Source: an uncultured Roseiflexaceae bacterium (GTDB lineage Bacteria > Chloroflexota > Chloroflexia > Chloroflexales > Roseiflexaceae). Taken from it: 59,731 nt of DNA. The stretch covers positions 1 through 59,731 of the forward strand of contig CALKHR010000155.1 in assembly GCA_937988885.1 (NCBI GenBank), read 5' to 3'. The position numbers and the translations under genes were made by a program. Below are positions 7,558-14,994 of this stretch, piece by piece (the stretch's first letter is position 1; each line of letters opens with the position of its first letter). The notes below the pieces were generated by a model. It did no database searches. It was not told the origin of the DNA and was given only the letters and a program-made list of their open reading frames with translations.

Positions 7558-10161
7558 TTAAGCGCGCCATACACCCTCGTTTTGCGCGTACTGCTCATCG
7601 ATAAGGCCGCCCCAGCCAGCCAAGTTGCGCTGCGCGATGTTGGCGCGCGATTGCACAAGTTGGTGGTTCTGCCGCCACGCTTGGCGTGCTCGCTCGATCT
7701 CGTGGCGTTGGGTAAGCCCAGCCTCTTTGCGAGCGTGCCACTGGTGCAGCATCGCGGTTTGCTGCTCGATCCACACCACCGATAACTGCATCAGGCGGGC
7801 GCGGTTCACCAGATCGCCATCCATCGCGCCCCACCACTGCAGATCCTCATCGTAGCCACGAATATCGAAGAAGAACGAGCGCGGCGCAGCTTGAATGCCG
7901 CCAGTGCCGCTGGGGCCGCGCAGCCGACTCACGGCCCGCAGTTGCTCGAACGCCACCTGCAGGTGTGCGGTGTTGCGGGGCAGCGTGGCGGTGGCGGGTA
8001 GGTCGGAACTGCGGCAAAGCACCAGGGCGGGCGCGTGCTGTTCGAGCGTGGCGAGCACCACAGAGAGAAAGTTGGGAGCCAGGATCATATCGGCATCCAT
8101 CGTCATGATCGCCGGGATATCGGGCTTGGTGGCGCGGATGCCGCAGTTGAGGGCGAAGGGTTTGTTCCAGGGCTGTGCGGCCTCGCCCACCTCCAGCAGT
8201 TCGGCGCCGTACTCCGAGCAGAGTGTCGCCAATTCGCGGTTGATCTCGGCGCGGCTGCCCAAACTGACCACGATCACTTGGGCGGGGGGACCGGAGGTCT
8301 GCCAGTGCAGACTGTGCAGGCTGTTGCGCAGGCGCGATCCGGCACGGTTGCGCACCGGGATAATCACGGCCAGAGGCGCTGGCCCTTGGGGTGGCGCAGG
8401 TTGTTCGATTTGCGCTGCGGGAGCGGCTGGCGCTTGCACGGTGGGCTGCGCGAACAGATGGTTCCAGGCTGCCCGATCGGCGGCGCGGTCGAGCCGCAGG
8501 TCGTAGGAGCCGCGCTGCTGTGCGGGATAGCGCCCGACGACGACCTGTTCGGCGATGCGCGAGGCCCATTCGGCGAACGGCTCGCCGTGATGCCAGGCGT
8601 GCAGGTGCCAACTACGCAGGTCGCCAAGGCAGCCGCGAAATGCGCCGTGGCGCTGGAGCGCATGGCTGAGGCATTGTTCGAGCGGGGCGTGGCCGCCTGC
8701 TGTTAGCAACGGTTGGAGGCGTCCGTGCAGCGTGCGGCGGTCGCAGAGGAAGTAGCGCGTGGTGGCGCTGCGGAAGCGCCAAATGTGCAACGCGGCGTCC
8801 CAACTGGCGCGTTGAGCGTTCTGGCCGCTCATGCTCGCGCCGATCGGGCCAGCGGGTGGTCCAGGATGCGTCATCATCAGCCAGAGGCGCGGGTCGGCTG
8901 CCATACATGCCAGCATCTGGCCCACCCAGTCCACCTCGCCGCAGTGGAAGAAGATGTCGGCGTCCATCTGCAGCACGTAGTCGTTCGCCATCGCCTCCAG
9001 CCCGAACAGCGTGGCGTAGATCGGCCCGCCCGTCGAGGCGTGCGTCGGCACTTGCGACGCCGAAGCGCCGAAGTAGCGTTCGAGCACAGCGCGTACGGTG
9101 GTTGGCGCGGGATCGACGGTCTGCACTCGATCGATGATGCCGTCGGCTTGGAGGCGCTCAAGCACACTGTTCAGTTCAGCCGCGCTGCCGCGTGGGCGGG
9201 ATTGGTATTTGCCCTTGAAGTGCGTGGGTGTATCCACAACCACCACGCGCTCGGCGAAGGGATAGCGGGTTTGCGCGACCATATGCCGCACCATCGTGTC
9301 GAGATATGGCGCGTCGAGTACGGTGGCCTTGATCATTAGGCTGAGCGGCGGCGCGTTGTCGGCGGTTAGCGGCGCAGGTGGTGTGCACTCTGCACGGTTC
9401 GGCAGCGGCGCGCTGGCGAAGGTACGGCGCGTTTGGTTTGTGGGAACGGCCTGCTGCTCGGCGAGGCGCGCTTGTAGGGCGGCGAGGGCGTCATCGGTAT
9501 CACCCCACGCCTCCGGGCCGATGTGCTGGCGCAGGATGTCGAGCGGTTGCGTGCAGCGTCGGCGGTTGGCGGGATTGCTCAGGTTGCTACTGTGGCACAG
9601 CCAGAAGAACAGGTCGTCGCGGGCCAGTTCGGTGGGGCGGCCCAGACGGGCGTCGGCGAGCCGTTGCATCCAGCGCGAGTCGCTGGCGCGGCGCACCTCC
9701 TCGGGGAAGCGCGCTAATCGGGCGATCTCGCTGAGGAAGCCCGCGCTGTTGAAGATCACGCGTCGCTCCAAGCCACGGTAGGGCGCGCAGGTACGCTTGG
9801 TGGCGTGCACAAACCAGCCGTTAACGGTTCCGGCGTAGGGCGCACCGTCGGCGAGCGCTTCGGCAAGCAGCGTAAGCCGCTCGGGGTGTTGCCAGTCGTC
9901 ATCGTCGAACCAGGCGATGATCGAGCCGCTGGCGGCGTTCAGGGCCAAGTTGCGCTTGGCGGCCACACCCGTGCCCGGGGGCGCGCTCAGCACGCGCACA
10001 TTGGCGCGACCCGATGCATCGAACGGCTGCGGCGAACTGTCGATAATCACCAATTCGCGGTTCTCCCAGCGCTGCCGCTCGAAGCACCACAGCAGCCAGG
10101 GCATAAAGGCTGGCCGATTCTCGGTGACGCACAGACAACTGATTAGGGGTTGTTCCATCAT
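7558..10161 (-). CDS. large multidomain GT2-family glycosyltransferase
   Basis: 867-aa cytoplasmic protein with three GT-A-like segments and no membrane helix. Segment 1 (about 1-250) starts PLISCLCVTENRPAF and has an FDDDDWQHPERL donor/metal motif. Segment 2 (about 270-560) starts LSLMIKATVLDAPYLD and has LQMDADIFF. Segment 3 (about 600-850) is a canonical GT2 domain, AVIIPVRNRAGSRLRNSL with IMTMDADMI and the GYDEDLQWWGAMDGDLVNR block. Segments 2 and 3 are joined by a Pro/Ala linker. It follows the methyltransferase/glycosyltransferase gene after 18 bases, so the pair is likely co-expressed, at the 3' end of the injection-system array. Possible roles are glycosylation of fibres or synthesis of a surface glycan; the sequence does not decide. 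The second of two adjacent ATG codons may be the true start. Confidence 0.85.
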   Translation of the reverse strand: MMEQPLISCLCVTENRPAFMPWLLWCFERQRWENRELVIIDSSPQPFDASGRANVRVLSAPPGTGVAAKRNLALNAASGSIIAWFDDDDWQHPERLTLLAEALADGAPYAGTVNGWFVHATKRTCAPYRGLERRVIFNSAGFLSEIARLARFPEEVRRASDSRWMQRLADARLGRPTELARDDLFFWLCHSSNLSNPANRRRCTQPLDILRQHIGPEAWGDTDDALAALQARLAEQQAVPTNQTRRTFASAPLPNRAECTPPAPLTADNAPPLSLMIKATVLDAPYLDTMVRHMVAQTRYPFAERVVVVDTPTHFKGKYQSRPRGSAAELNSVLERLQADGIIDRVQTVDPAPTTVRAVLERYFGASASQVPTHASTGGPIYATLFGLEAMANDYVLQMDADIFFHCGEVDWVGQMLACMAADPRLWLMMTHPGPPAGPIGASMSGQNAQRASWDAALHIWRFRSATTRYFLCDRRTLHGRLQPLLTAGGHAPLEQCLSHALQRHGAFRGCLGDLRSWHLHAWHHGEPFAEWASRIAEQVVVGRYPAQQRGSYDLRLDRAADRAAWNHLFAQPTVQAPAAPAAQIEQPAPPQGPAPLAVIIPVRNRAGSRLRNSLHSLHWQTSGPPAQVIVVSLGSRAEINRELATLCSEYGAELLEVGEAAQPWNKPFALNCGIRATKPDIPAIMTMDADMILAPNFLSVVLATLEQHAPALVLCRSSDLPATATLPRNTAHLQVAFEQLRAVSRLRGPSGTGGIQAAPRSFFFDIRGYDEDLQWWGAMDGDLVNRARLMQLSVVWIEQQTAMLHQWHARKEAGLTQRHEIERARQAWRQNHQLVQSRANIAQRNLAGWGGLIDEQYAQNEGVWRA

Positions 10162-10179
10162 CGCTACACCACTTTTGTA

Positions 10180-12315
10180 TTAACCGCGCAGTTGCCAATC
10201 TCGCCAACTGTTGTAAAGCGCCGTCGGCACCTGATCGGCGGTGCGGAAACTGCGCCAAATCGTTGGTTGGTTGGCGGTGGGCTGTGGCTTGAGATAATTG
10301 GCCGGGCGCGGCAGGACGATGCAACTGACGCTGTGCTTCTGGCAGGCGATGCTGAAGGCGATATCGGCCATATTGCGCTGCCCTGTGAAATCAGCCATGC
10401 TGATCGGCAGATCATCGGTGTGAAAGGCGGCGGTGCCTGTGCCCAGCACATGAACGGCTCGCTCGTGCTCTAGCGCAGCGGCGAAGTGGAATTGGTGCGC
10501 ATGATCCTGGTAAAAGTGCGCAACTTCAGGACGCATCAACTTACCGTGGAATCCAAGCGCGACCCGTCGCTGCGCCGCACGGTGGCCCCGCAACGCGTTC
10601 ACCAACGTCCACACGTAGTCATCGGGATAGATGATATCGTCGTCAATTGTGAGGAAGAAGCCACGTTGCCGCTCGGCTGCGAAGAATTTGCCAGTATCGC
10701 CCAAGTCGCCGTGCTCTTGGCTGCGAAAGACCGTGATCTTCGGGTGGCGCAGGAAGGTGGGCTGCGATGGGTAGCCGTTCAGATAGACGAACAGATTATC
10801 CACGAACGGCAGGATGCTGGCGATAGTGCGCTGCAACGAGGCGCGGCGGCTTGGGATGGAGGCGATGCCGCAGTTGATCGGGTCGAGCGTGGTGATCGAC
10901 AGATCCTCGTGGCTCGGTCGGGTCGGGTTCATCAGCGAGGGGACGGCCTCGGAGGTGAGCAACGGCGTGCGCACCTGGTAGAAGGCGAGGCGCTTGAGGC
11001 GGCGAGAGATCTGCGACCCAACGCCCGAACTGCGCCGCGGGTTGCGCCGCCAACGCTCGGCAGGGATGGGCTGCAACGTGAAATTGAGCGCCTCGAAGAA
11101 GCGCCGCTCGGTCAGATAGACCATATCGATCCAGCCCGTGCGAAACACGCGCATTTCACCGAACGCCTCGATCTGTGGCAGCAGCGGGTTCCAGCAGGGC
11201 TTGCCGATTCGCGAGCTGTCGAGATACAGGTTGAGGCAGAATTTGTTGGGATTGTCGATGGATTCGTACACACCGATCGCATTGGCGATGAATCCCGCTT
11301 TGAGCCGTACATCGTCGGGCAGTTGCATGTAGTAACGGGCCTGCACGGCTCGCAGATCACGAAACACGCGGTTGATCAGCTTCCAATAGTTCGCTTTGCC
11401 GTGGTGTACGGGCAGGTCGATATATTCGATGGTGAAGTTGGCGCGGCTGCTGGGCAGGTCGGTGTACGCCTGCTCGGAGCGGTCGTTGTAGACGCGACAG
11501 AGCACGCGCAGGTCGCCAGCATCGGCCATCAGGTCGTCGAGTAGACGGCGTAGTTGCGCGGGACGGTTGTACGTGGTGATGATGACAGCGAGGTCGTGCT
11601 GCGCCGCGTATTCCCACAGATACGTGGGGGTGTGGTTCATCGCGAACGGCTTGTTGTTGACCTTCCACACGCGGTAGCCGAGCGCACTGAGGAAGGTATC
11701 GACTTTCTGAAACTGCTGCGGGGTCTCGCATTCGCAGAAAATGGCTGGATGATAGGTCGCGATGGTGGACTGCGCGCCCTGCAGGACTGGCAAGTTGTAG
11801 CCCTCCACATCGATTTTGATGCAGGTGATCTCGGTGAGGTTTTCGTGTTGCAGCAGGTCGTCGAGGCGCTGCATCGGTACGCTATCGCCCCGCTCATCGA
11901 CGCGGCTCATCAGCGCGCCACCACGCTTGGGGTTGGCATTGGAGGGCGTCATGCCGACGCGCCCGGTATGTGCGCCGAGTGCCGTGTTGTAGGCGTGGAT
12001 ATGCGTAAAACCGTTCGCCGCGATATTCTCCTGCAGGTGGGCGAACAGCGTCTCGACAGGCTCGAAGGCGTAGACGCACTCGGCCTCGCAGCACGCCGCG
12101 AAGAACAGGCTGTGGTTGCCGTAGGCCGCGCCGATGTCGATGAATGTGCCGCCCCGGAATCGCTTGTAGACCGTGTTGAGCATTCCGTGGCGCTGCGTCT
12201 CGTAGAACAAGCCATTGGCCCAACGCGCCTGAATCTTCTCGTGCTGATCGCGAACGATCACCGTAGCGCGATGCTGCTCGCCGCCCGGAATGTGATAGCT
12301 GATCTGCGTTTTCAT
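10180..12315 (-). CDS. FkbM-type methyltransferase fused to two glycosyltransferase-like domains
   Basis: 711-aa protein. Residues about 40-225 are an FkbM-family SAM-dependent methyltransferase: GTFIDIGAAYGNHSLFFA (SAM-binding glycine motif), VYAFEPVETLFAHLQENI and CIKIDVEGYNLPVLQGA. Residues about 232-440 begin LAVIITTYNRPAQLRRLLDDL, a GT2-like domain. Residues about 475-690 begin NCGIASIPSRRASLQRTIASI and contain FLTIDDDIIYPDDYV, a second GT-A-like domain with a DDD metal motif. Together these imply making and O-methylating a glycan. A GGAGG ribosome site precedes the ATG. It lies directly downstream of the HExxH cargo candidate, on the same strand and 17 bases away. Confidence 0.85.
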   Translation of the reverse strand: MKTQISYHIPGGEQHRATVIVRDQHEKIQARWANGLFYETQRHGMLNTVYKRFRGGTFIDIGAAYGNHSLFFAACCEAECVYAFEPVETLFAHLQENIAANGFTHIHAYNTALGAHTGRVGMTPSNANPKRGGALMSRVDERGDSVPMQRLDDLLQHENLTEITCIKIDVEGYNLPVLQGAQSTIATYHPAIFCECETPQQFQKVDTFLSALGYRVWKVNNKPFAMNHTPTYLWEYAAQHDLAVIITTYNRPAQLRRLLDDLMADAGDLRVLCRVYNDRSEQAYTDLPSSRANFTIEYIDLPVHHGKANYWKLINRVFRDLRAVQARYYMQLPDDVRLKAGFIANAIGVYESIDNPNKFCLNLYLDSSRIGKPCWNPLLPQIEAFGEMRVFRTGWIDMVYLTERRFFEALNFTLQPIPAERWRRNPRRSSGVGSQISRRLKRLAFYQVRTPLLTSEAVPSLMNPTRPSHEDLSITTLDPINCGIASIPSRRASLQRTIASILPFVDNLFVYLNGYPSQPTFLRHPKITVFRSQEHGDLGDTGKFFAAERQRGFFLTIDDDIIYPDDYVWTLVNALRGHRAAQRRVALGFHGKLMRPEVAHFYQDHAHQFHFAAALEHERAVHVLGTGTAAFHTDDLPISMADFTGQRNMADIAFSIACQKHSVSCIVLPRPANYLKPQPTANQPTIWRSFRTADQVPTALYNSWRDWQLRG

Positions 12316-12332
12316 AGCATCGCCTCCACGTT

Positions 12333-13106
12333 TTAAGCGAGTTCATCGGGTGGCACGGGCAATTCAGCGGTCGGCGCTTCGGGTTGCTCGGTCTGCGCCC
12401 TTTCCTGGCAGTCGAGATCGACATCGAAGTGGAAAGGATCGAGCGCAGCGCTGGCGACGCGGGCGGCATCCTGGCGGGCCTGATCGGCGGTGTTGAACAT
12501 CTCGCGGATCGTCGAGTCGAAGTCGGCGCGGCAGATCGTCAGATCGAAGGGCGTGCGGGTGGTGCCGTTGTAGGTGCGGAACGCATCGACATGCTGTTGT
12601 TCGTGGGGCGCGAGCACGTTCGTGATCGCATCGCGCACGCGGCGGCGCTGGCAGGCGGTGAGGTTCGGGAAGTCATCGACGCTGGGCAGCGTGATGGTCG
12701 TGCGCACGCGGAAGGTGCTGATCAACGTGCCAGTGGCGCGGACGCAGTCGCTATCAGCGCAGTTCGCGCATCCGGTGGCCGCAGTGACACGCACGCCACT
12801 GGTGCGGAAGGTGCTGCCGCCGAAATCGGCATCGGTGCGCCCTTGCAGACGCACGCTGTTGCTGTAGGCGACCTCGCGGTGGCTTGGGCTTGTGCCCTGC
12901 ACCGTGGGCAGCGGCGCGACACTCGGCTCGGCCTGAGCCGCGACGCTGGCGGCGTGCGGTGCGCGGTCGTTCCGTTCGAGGCTGAGCGCTGGCCCTCCGT
13001 TGTAGAACGGCCCTGGCTGCTCGTGGGTCGCTGGGGCGTTGTTCGACGGAGTGGCTTGTTCTTCGGGTTTGCGGCGCGAGCGGCGCGCGACTCGGCGTTT
13101 ACGCAT
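12333..13106 (-). CDS. HExxH metalloprotease-like protein, candidate eCIS cargo
   Basis: 257-aa protein. The N-terminus is very basic (MRKRRVARRSRRK), then carries FYNGGPALSL at 34-43, which is nearly identical in sequence and position to FYAAGPALSI at 35-44 of the DUF4157 toxin. After a disordered linker (45-80), residues about 80-235 form a compact domain with Cys113, Cys116 and Cys121, and HEQQH at 168-172, followed by VDAFRTYNGTTRTPFDLT. This layout is reminiscent of DUF922-type putative zinc proteases, but I do not claim family membership. No signal peptide is present. A GAGGAG ribosome site precedes the ATG, and the stop of the pentapeptide gene lies 15 bases upstream. The context and shared motif suggest a second effector loaded into the injection particle. 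Confidence 0.7.
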   Translation of the reverse strand: MRKRRVARRSRRKPEEQATPSNNAPATHEQPGPFYNGGPALSLERNDRAPHAASVAAQAEPSVAPLPTVQGTSPSHREVAYSNSVRLQGRTDADFGGSTFRTSGVRVTAATGCANCADSDCVRATGTLISTFRVRTTITLPSVDDFPNLTACQRRRVRDAITNVLAPHEQQHVDAFRTYNGTTRTPFDLTICRADFDSTIREMFNTADQARQDAARVASAALDPFHFDVDLDCQERAQTEQPEAPTAELPVPPDELA

Positions 13107-13121
13107 AGCTTACCACGCTCC

Positions 13122-14102
13122 TCAGGGTTGCTGCGGCGCCCGCCCAATGTCTTGCGCCAATGCCTCAAAGACATCCTCGGCGGTGGCTGTCTCCGCAAGG
13201 CCAAGTTCGTCGCGGAGCCGCAGAATCATGGCTTGAACTTCGGGCGAGGGCGCGCTGCCATCGGGTTGCTGTAGTGCGCCGAGCAGCGTCGGTAGCCCGT
13301 TCTGACCCAACTGGCTGAACACCCGCGAGACGGCGGCAAGCGTGTTGGCCGACGGCGCGTTGCGGGGTGATGAAGGGTAGCGTGCGGCCTGCTCGTGCAG
13401 TTGCTCGGCGATGCGCGGGTCGATGCTGCCACCAAGTTCGGCGCTGCGGAGCGCCTCCTGAATCATGGGCACGACCGTCTCGGCAAGCGGCTGGAGCGAT
13501 GTCGGCAGGTCGCCCCAGGCTCGTTCGTTGGGCTGTAGCGCGGGGTCAAGACCCACGCATCCCGTCAGGTCGGCTCCGGTCAGCGTGGCATCGCTCAGAT
13601 CCGCATTAGTGAGATCCGCGCCCCGCAGATCGGCATCGGTGAGATCGGCGTGTTGCAGGCGGGTATTGCGCAGGTCGGCTCCTCGAAAGCTCGCGCCCGT
13701 GGCCGAGACGCCCCGCAGGTTGGCGTTGCGCAGGCTGGCCCGCGAGAAGTCGGTGTCGGTCAGAGTGGCATTGCTGAGATCGGCCCCGTCGAGGCGGGCA
13801 GCGCGGGCCGTGCAGTTCTCGATGCGGGCGCGCACAAACACCGCACTGGTGGCGCGGGCCTGGTCGAGATCGCACATCCGCAGCACCGCATCCGTGCAAT
13901 CGGCGGCATCAAGGCGCGCGTCGGTGAGGGTGCAGTTCCTCCAGTGAATATTCGTGCAGACTGTGTCGCGCAGATCGGCCTCGCTCATATCGAGATCTTC
14001 GGCGCGCAGGTCGGCGAGTTGCTGCCCGCGCAGTTCTGCGCCACGCAGATCGAGATCGCGAGCGGTGCGGCACTGGGTGAGGAATGGAGAGATTTCGAGC
14101 AT
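13122..14102 (-). CDS. pentapeptide-repeat protein with helical C-terminus
   Basis: 326-aa protein. Residues about 15-190 are a run of A(D/N)LxN/D-type pentapeptides (for example ADLRNTRLQHADLTDADLRG), expected to fold as a right-handed quadrilateral beta-helix. Residues about 195-325 are non-repetitive, mainly helical and Ala/Pro/Gln-rich. The ATG at 14102 is preceded by CGAGGAAAT; an ATG 15 bases upstream is in frame but has no ribosome site. It lies between the putative immunity gene and the HExxH gene. Pentapeptide proteins are known as DNA mimics, as effector domains and as structural repeats; which applies here is unknown. Confidence 0.85.
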   Translation of the reverse strand: MLEISPFLTQCRTARDLDLRGAELRGQQLADLRAEDLDMSEADLRDTVCTNIHWRNCTLTDARLDAADCTDAVLRMCDLDQARATSAVFVRARIENCTARAARLDGADLSNATLTDTDFSRASLRNANLRGVSATGASFRGADLRNTRLQHADLTDADLRGADLTNADLSDATLTGADLTGCVGLDPALQPNERAWGDLPTSLQPLAETVVPMIQEALRSAELGGSIDPRIAEQLHEQAARYPSSPRNAPSANTLAAVSRVFSQLGQNGLPTLLGALQQPDGSAPSPEVQAMILRLRDELGLAETATAEDVFEALAQDIGRAPQQP

Positions 14103-14153
14103 ATTTCCTCGCTTCATACTTTATTCTTTGCCCGTTGAATATGCCCAGTTTTG

Positions 14154-14990
14154 TTAGGAACCATCTACAAAAGAAACTATGCGTGGTATTCGATCGCGTA
14201 CTAGATCGCCAACAATGCGGTAGGCCAATAGATGTAAGGGTTGAGTCTGAAACGTTTGTATACGATGGACAAACTCGCCAAGTTCCAATAAATTTGGCGT
14301 TTGCCAATTGACATCAAGGAGCAAAGTGTATTGTTGATGTTGTGGATATAGCCATCGAATAGATGAAATTTGATTGCGGCGAATAAGGCCCGTATAAGTT
14401 GTTCCAATAAATTCAATATATGCACCACCAAGATCTTGTGCTTCTCCCTGTATTGGCGAGGTGTGAAGAAGCGACTCTCCAATAGTGCTAGCTTGCTCAA
14501 GAGATTCTGTGTTGAGCCCAAATGTGAGTTGGCAAAGGAGTTGTGGAGCATCAAACAATGGAGCATTGTTTTGCCCAAATTCGAGATAATGTGCTCTGGG
14601 AAAAGAAGGATCTTGTTCGTTGAATTCTGAAGGTGTGACAACATAGGAAGCAACCGATACGAGCGGCCCACAGACGATGCGTGCCTGACTCATATATTCC
14701 CCAAGCTTGAGTACATTATTTCCATAGATCTCAACCTCGGCACAAAAAGGCAGATCTTGACGGTAAGGCAGCCGCCAGCCGATTCCTTCAACATAATTTT
14801 GGCGCACTTGTACTCCACATATTCCATCATTAGGGAGCGGTTGTGGCGAATAACTAAGGAAATGCCCCCCAAGTTCGAGATCATCTTTTGATGTAAGTTT
14901 GATGTTGAGCCAACGTTCCACTAGGGAAGCTGCGCTTAGTAAGTTTTCAGTCGTAAACCCAACATCGAGGCGCATATAGAGTTGTTTCAC
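14154..14990 (-). CDS. unknown protein, probable immunity protein for the DUF4157 toxin
   Basis: 278-aa soluble protein that I do not recognise. It appears to hold two related halves: RLDVGFTTENLLSAASLVER with LELGGHFLSY in the first, and QLTFGLNTESLEQASTIGES with LGGAYIEFIG in the second; each half has a later strand ending in LxLGEF/YxxxxxxF/A. A duplicated alpha/beta fold is likely. The start is GTG 14990 with AAAGGTGA just before it, only 4 bases after the toxin stop. Its G+C content is as low as that of the toxin tip and unlike the rest of the array, which suggests that both were acquired together. Position and composition are the classic pattern of a polymorphic-toxin immunity gene; this is inference, as no immunity family was recognised. 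Confidence 0.6.
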   Translation of the reverse strand: MKQLYMRLDVGFTTENLLSAASLVERWLNIKLTSKDDLELGGHFLSYSPQPLPNDGICGVQVRQNYVEGIGWRLPYRQDLPFCAEVEIYGNNVLKLGEYMSQARIVCGPLVSVASYVVTPSEFNEQDPSFPRAHYLEFGQNNAPLFDAPQLLCQLTFGLNTESLEQASTIGESLLHTSPIQGEAQDLGGAYIEFIGTTYTGLIRRNQISSIRWLYPQHQQYTLLLDVNWQTPNLLELGEFVHRIQTFQTQPLHLLAYRIVGDLVRDRIPRIVSFVDGS

Positions 14991-14994
14991 AGTA

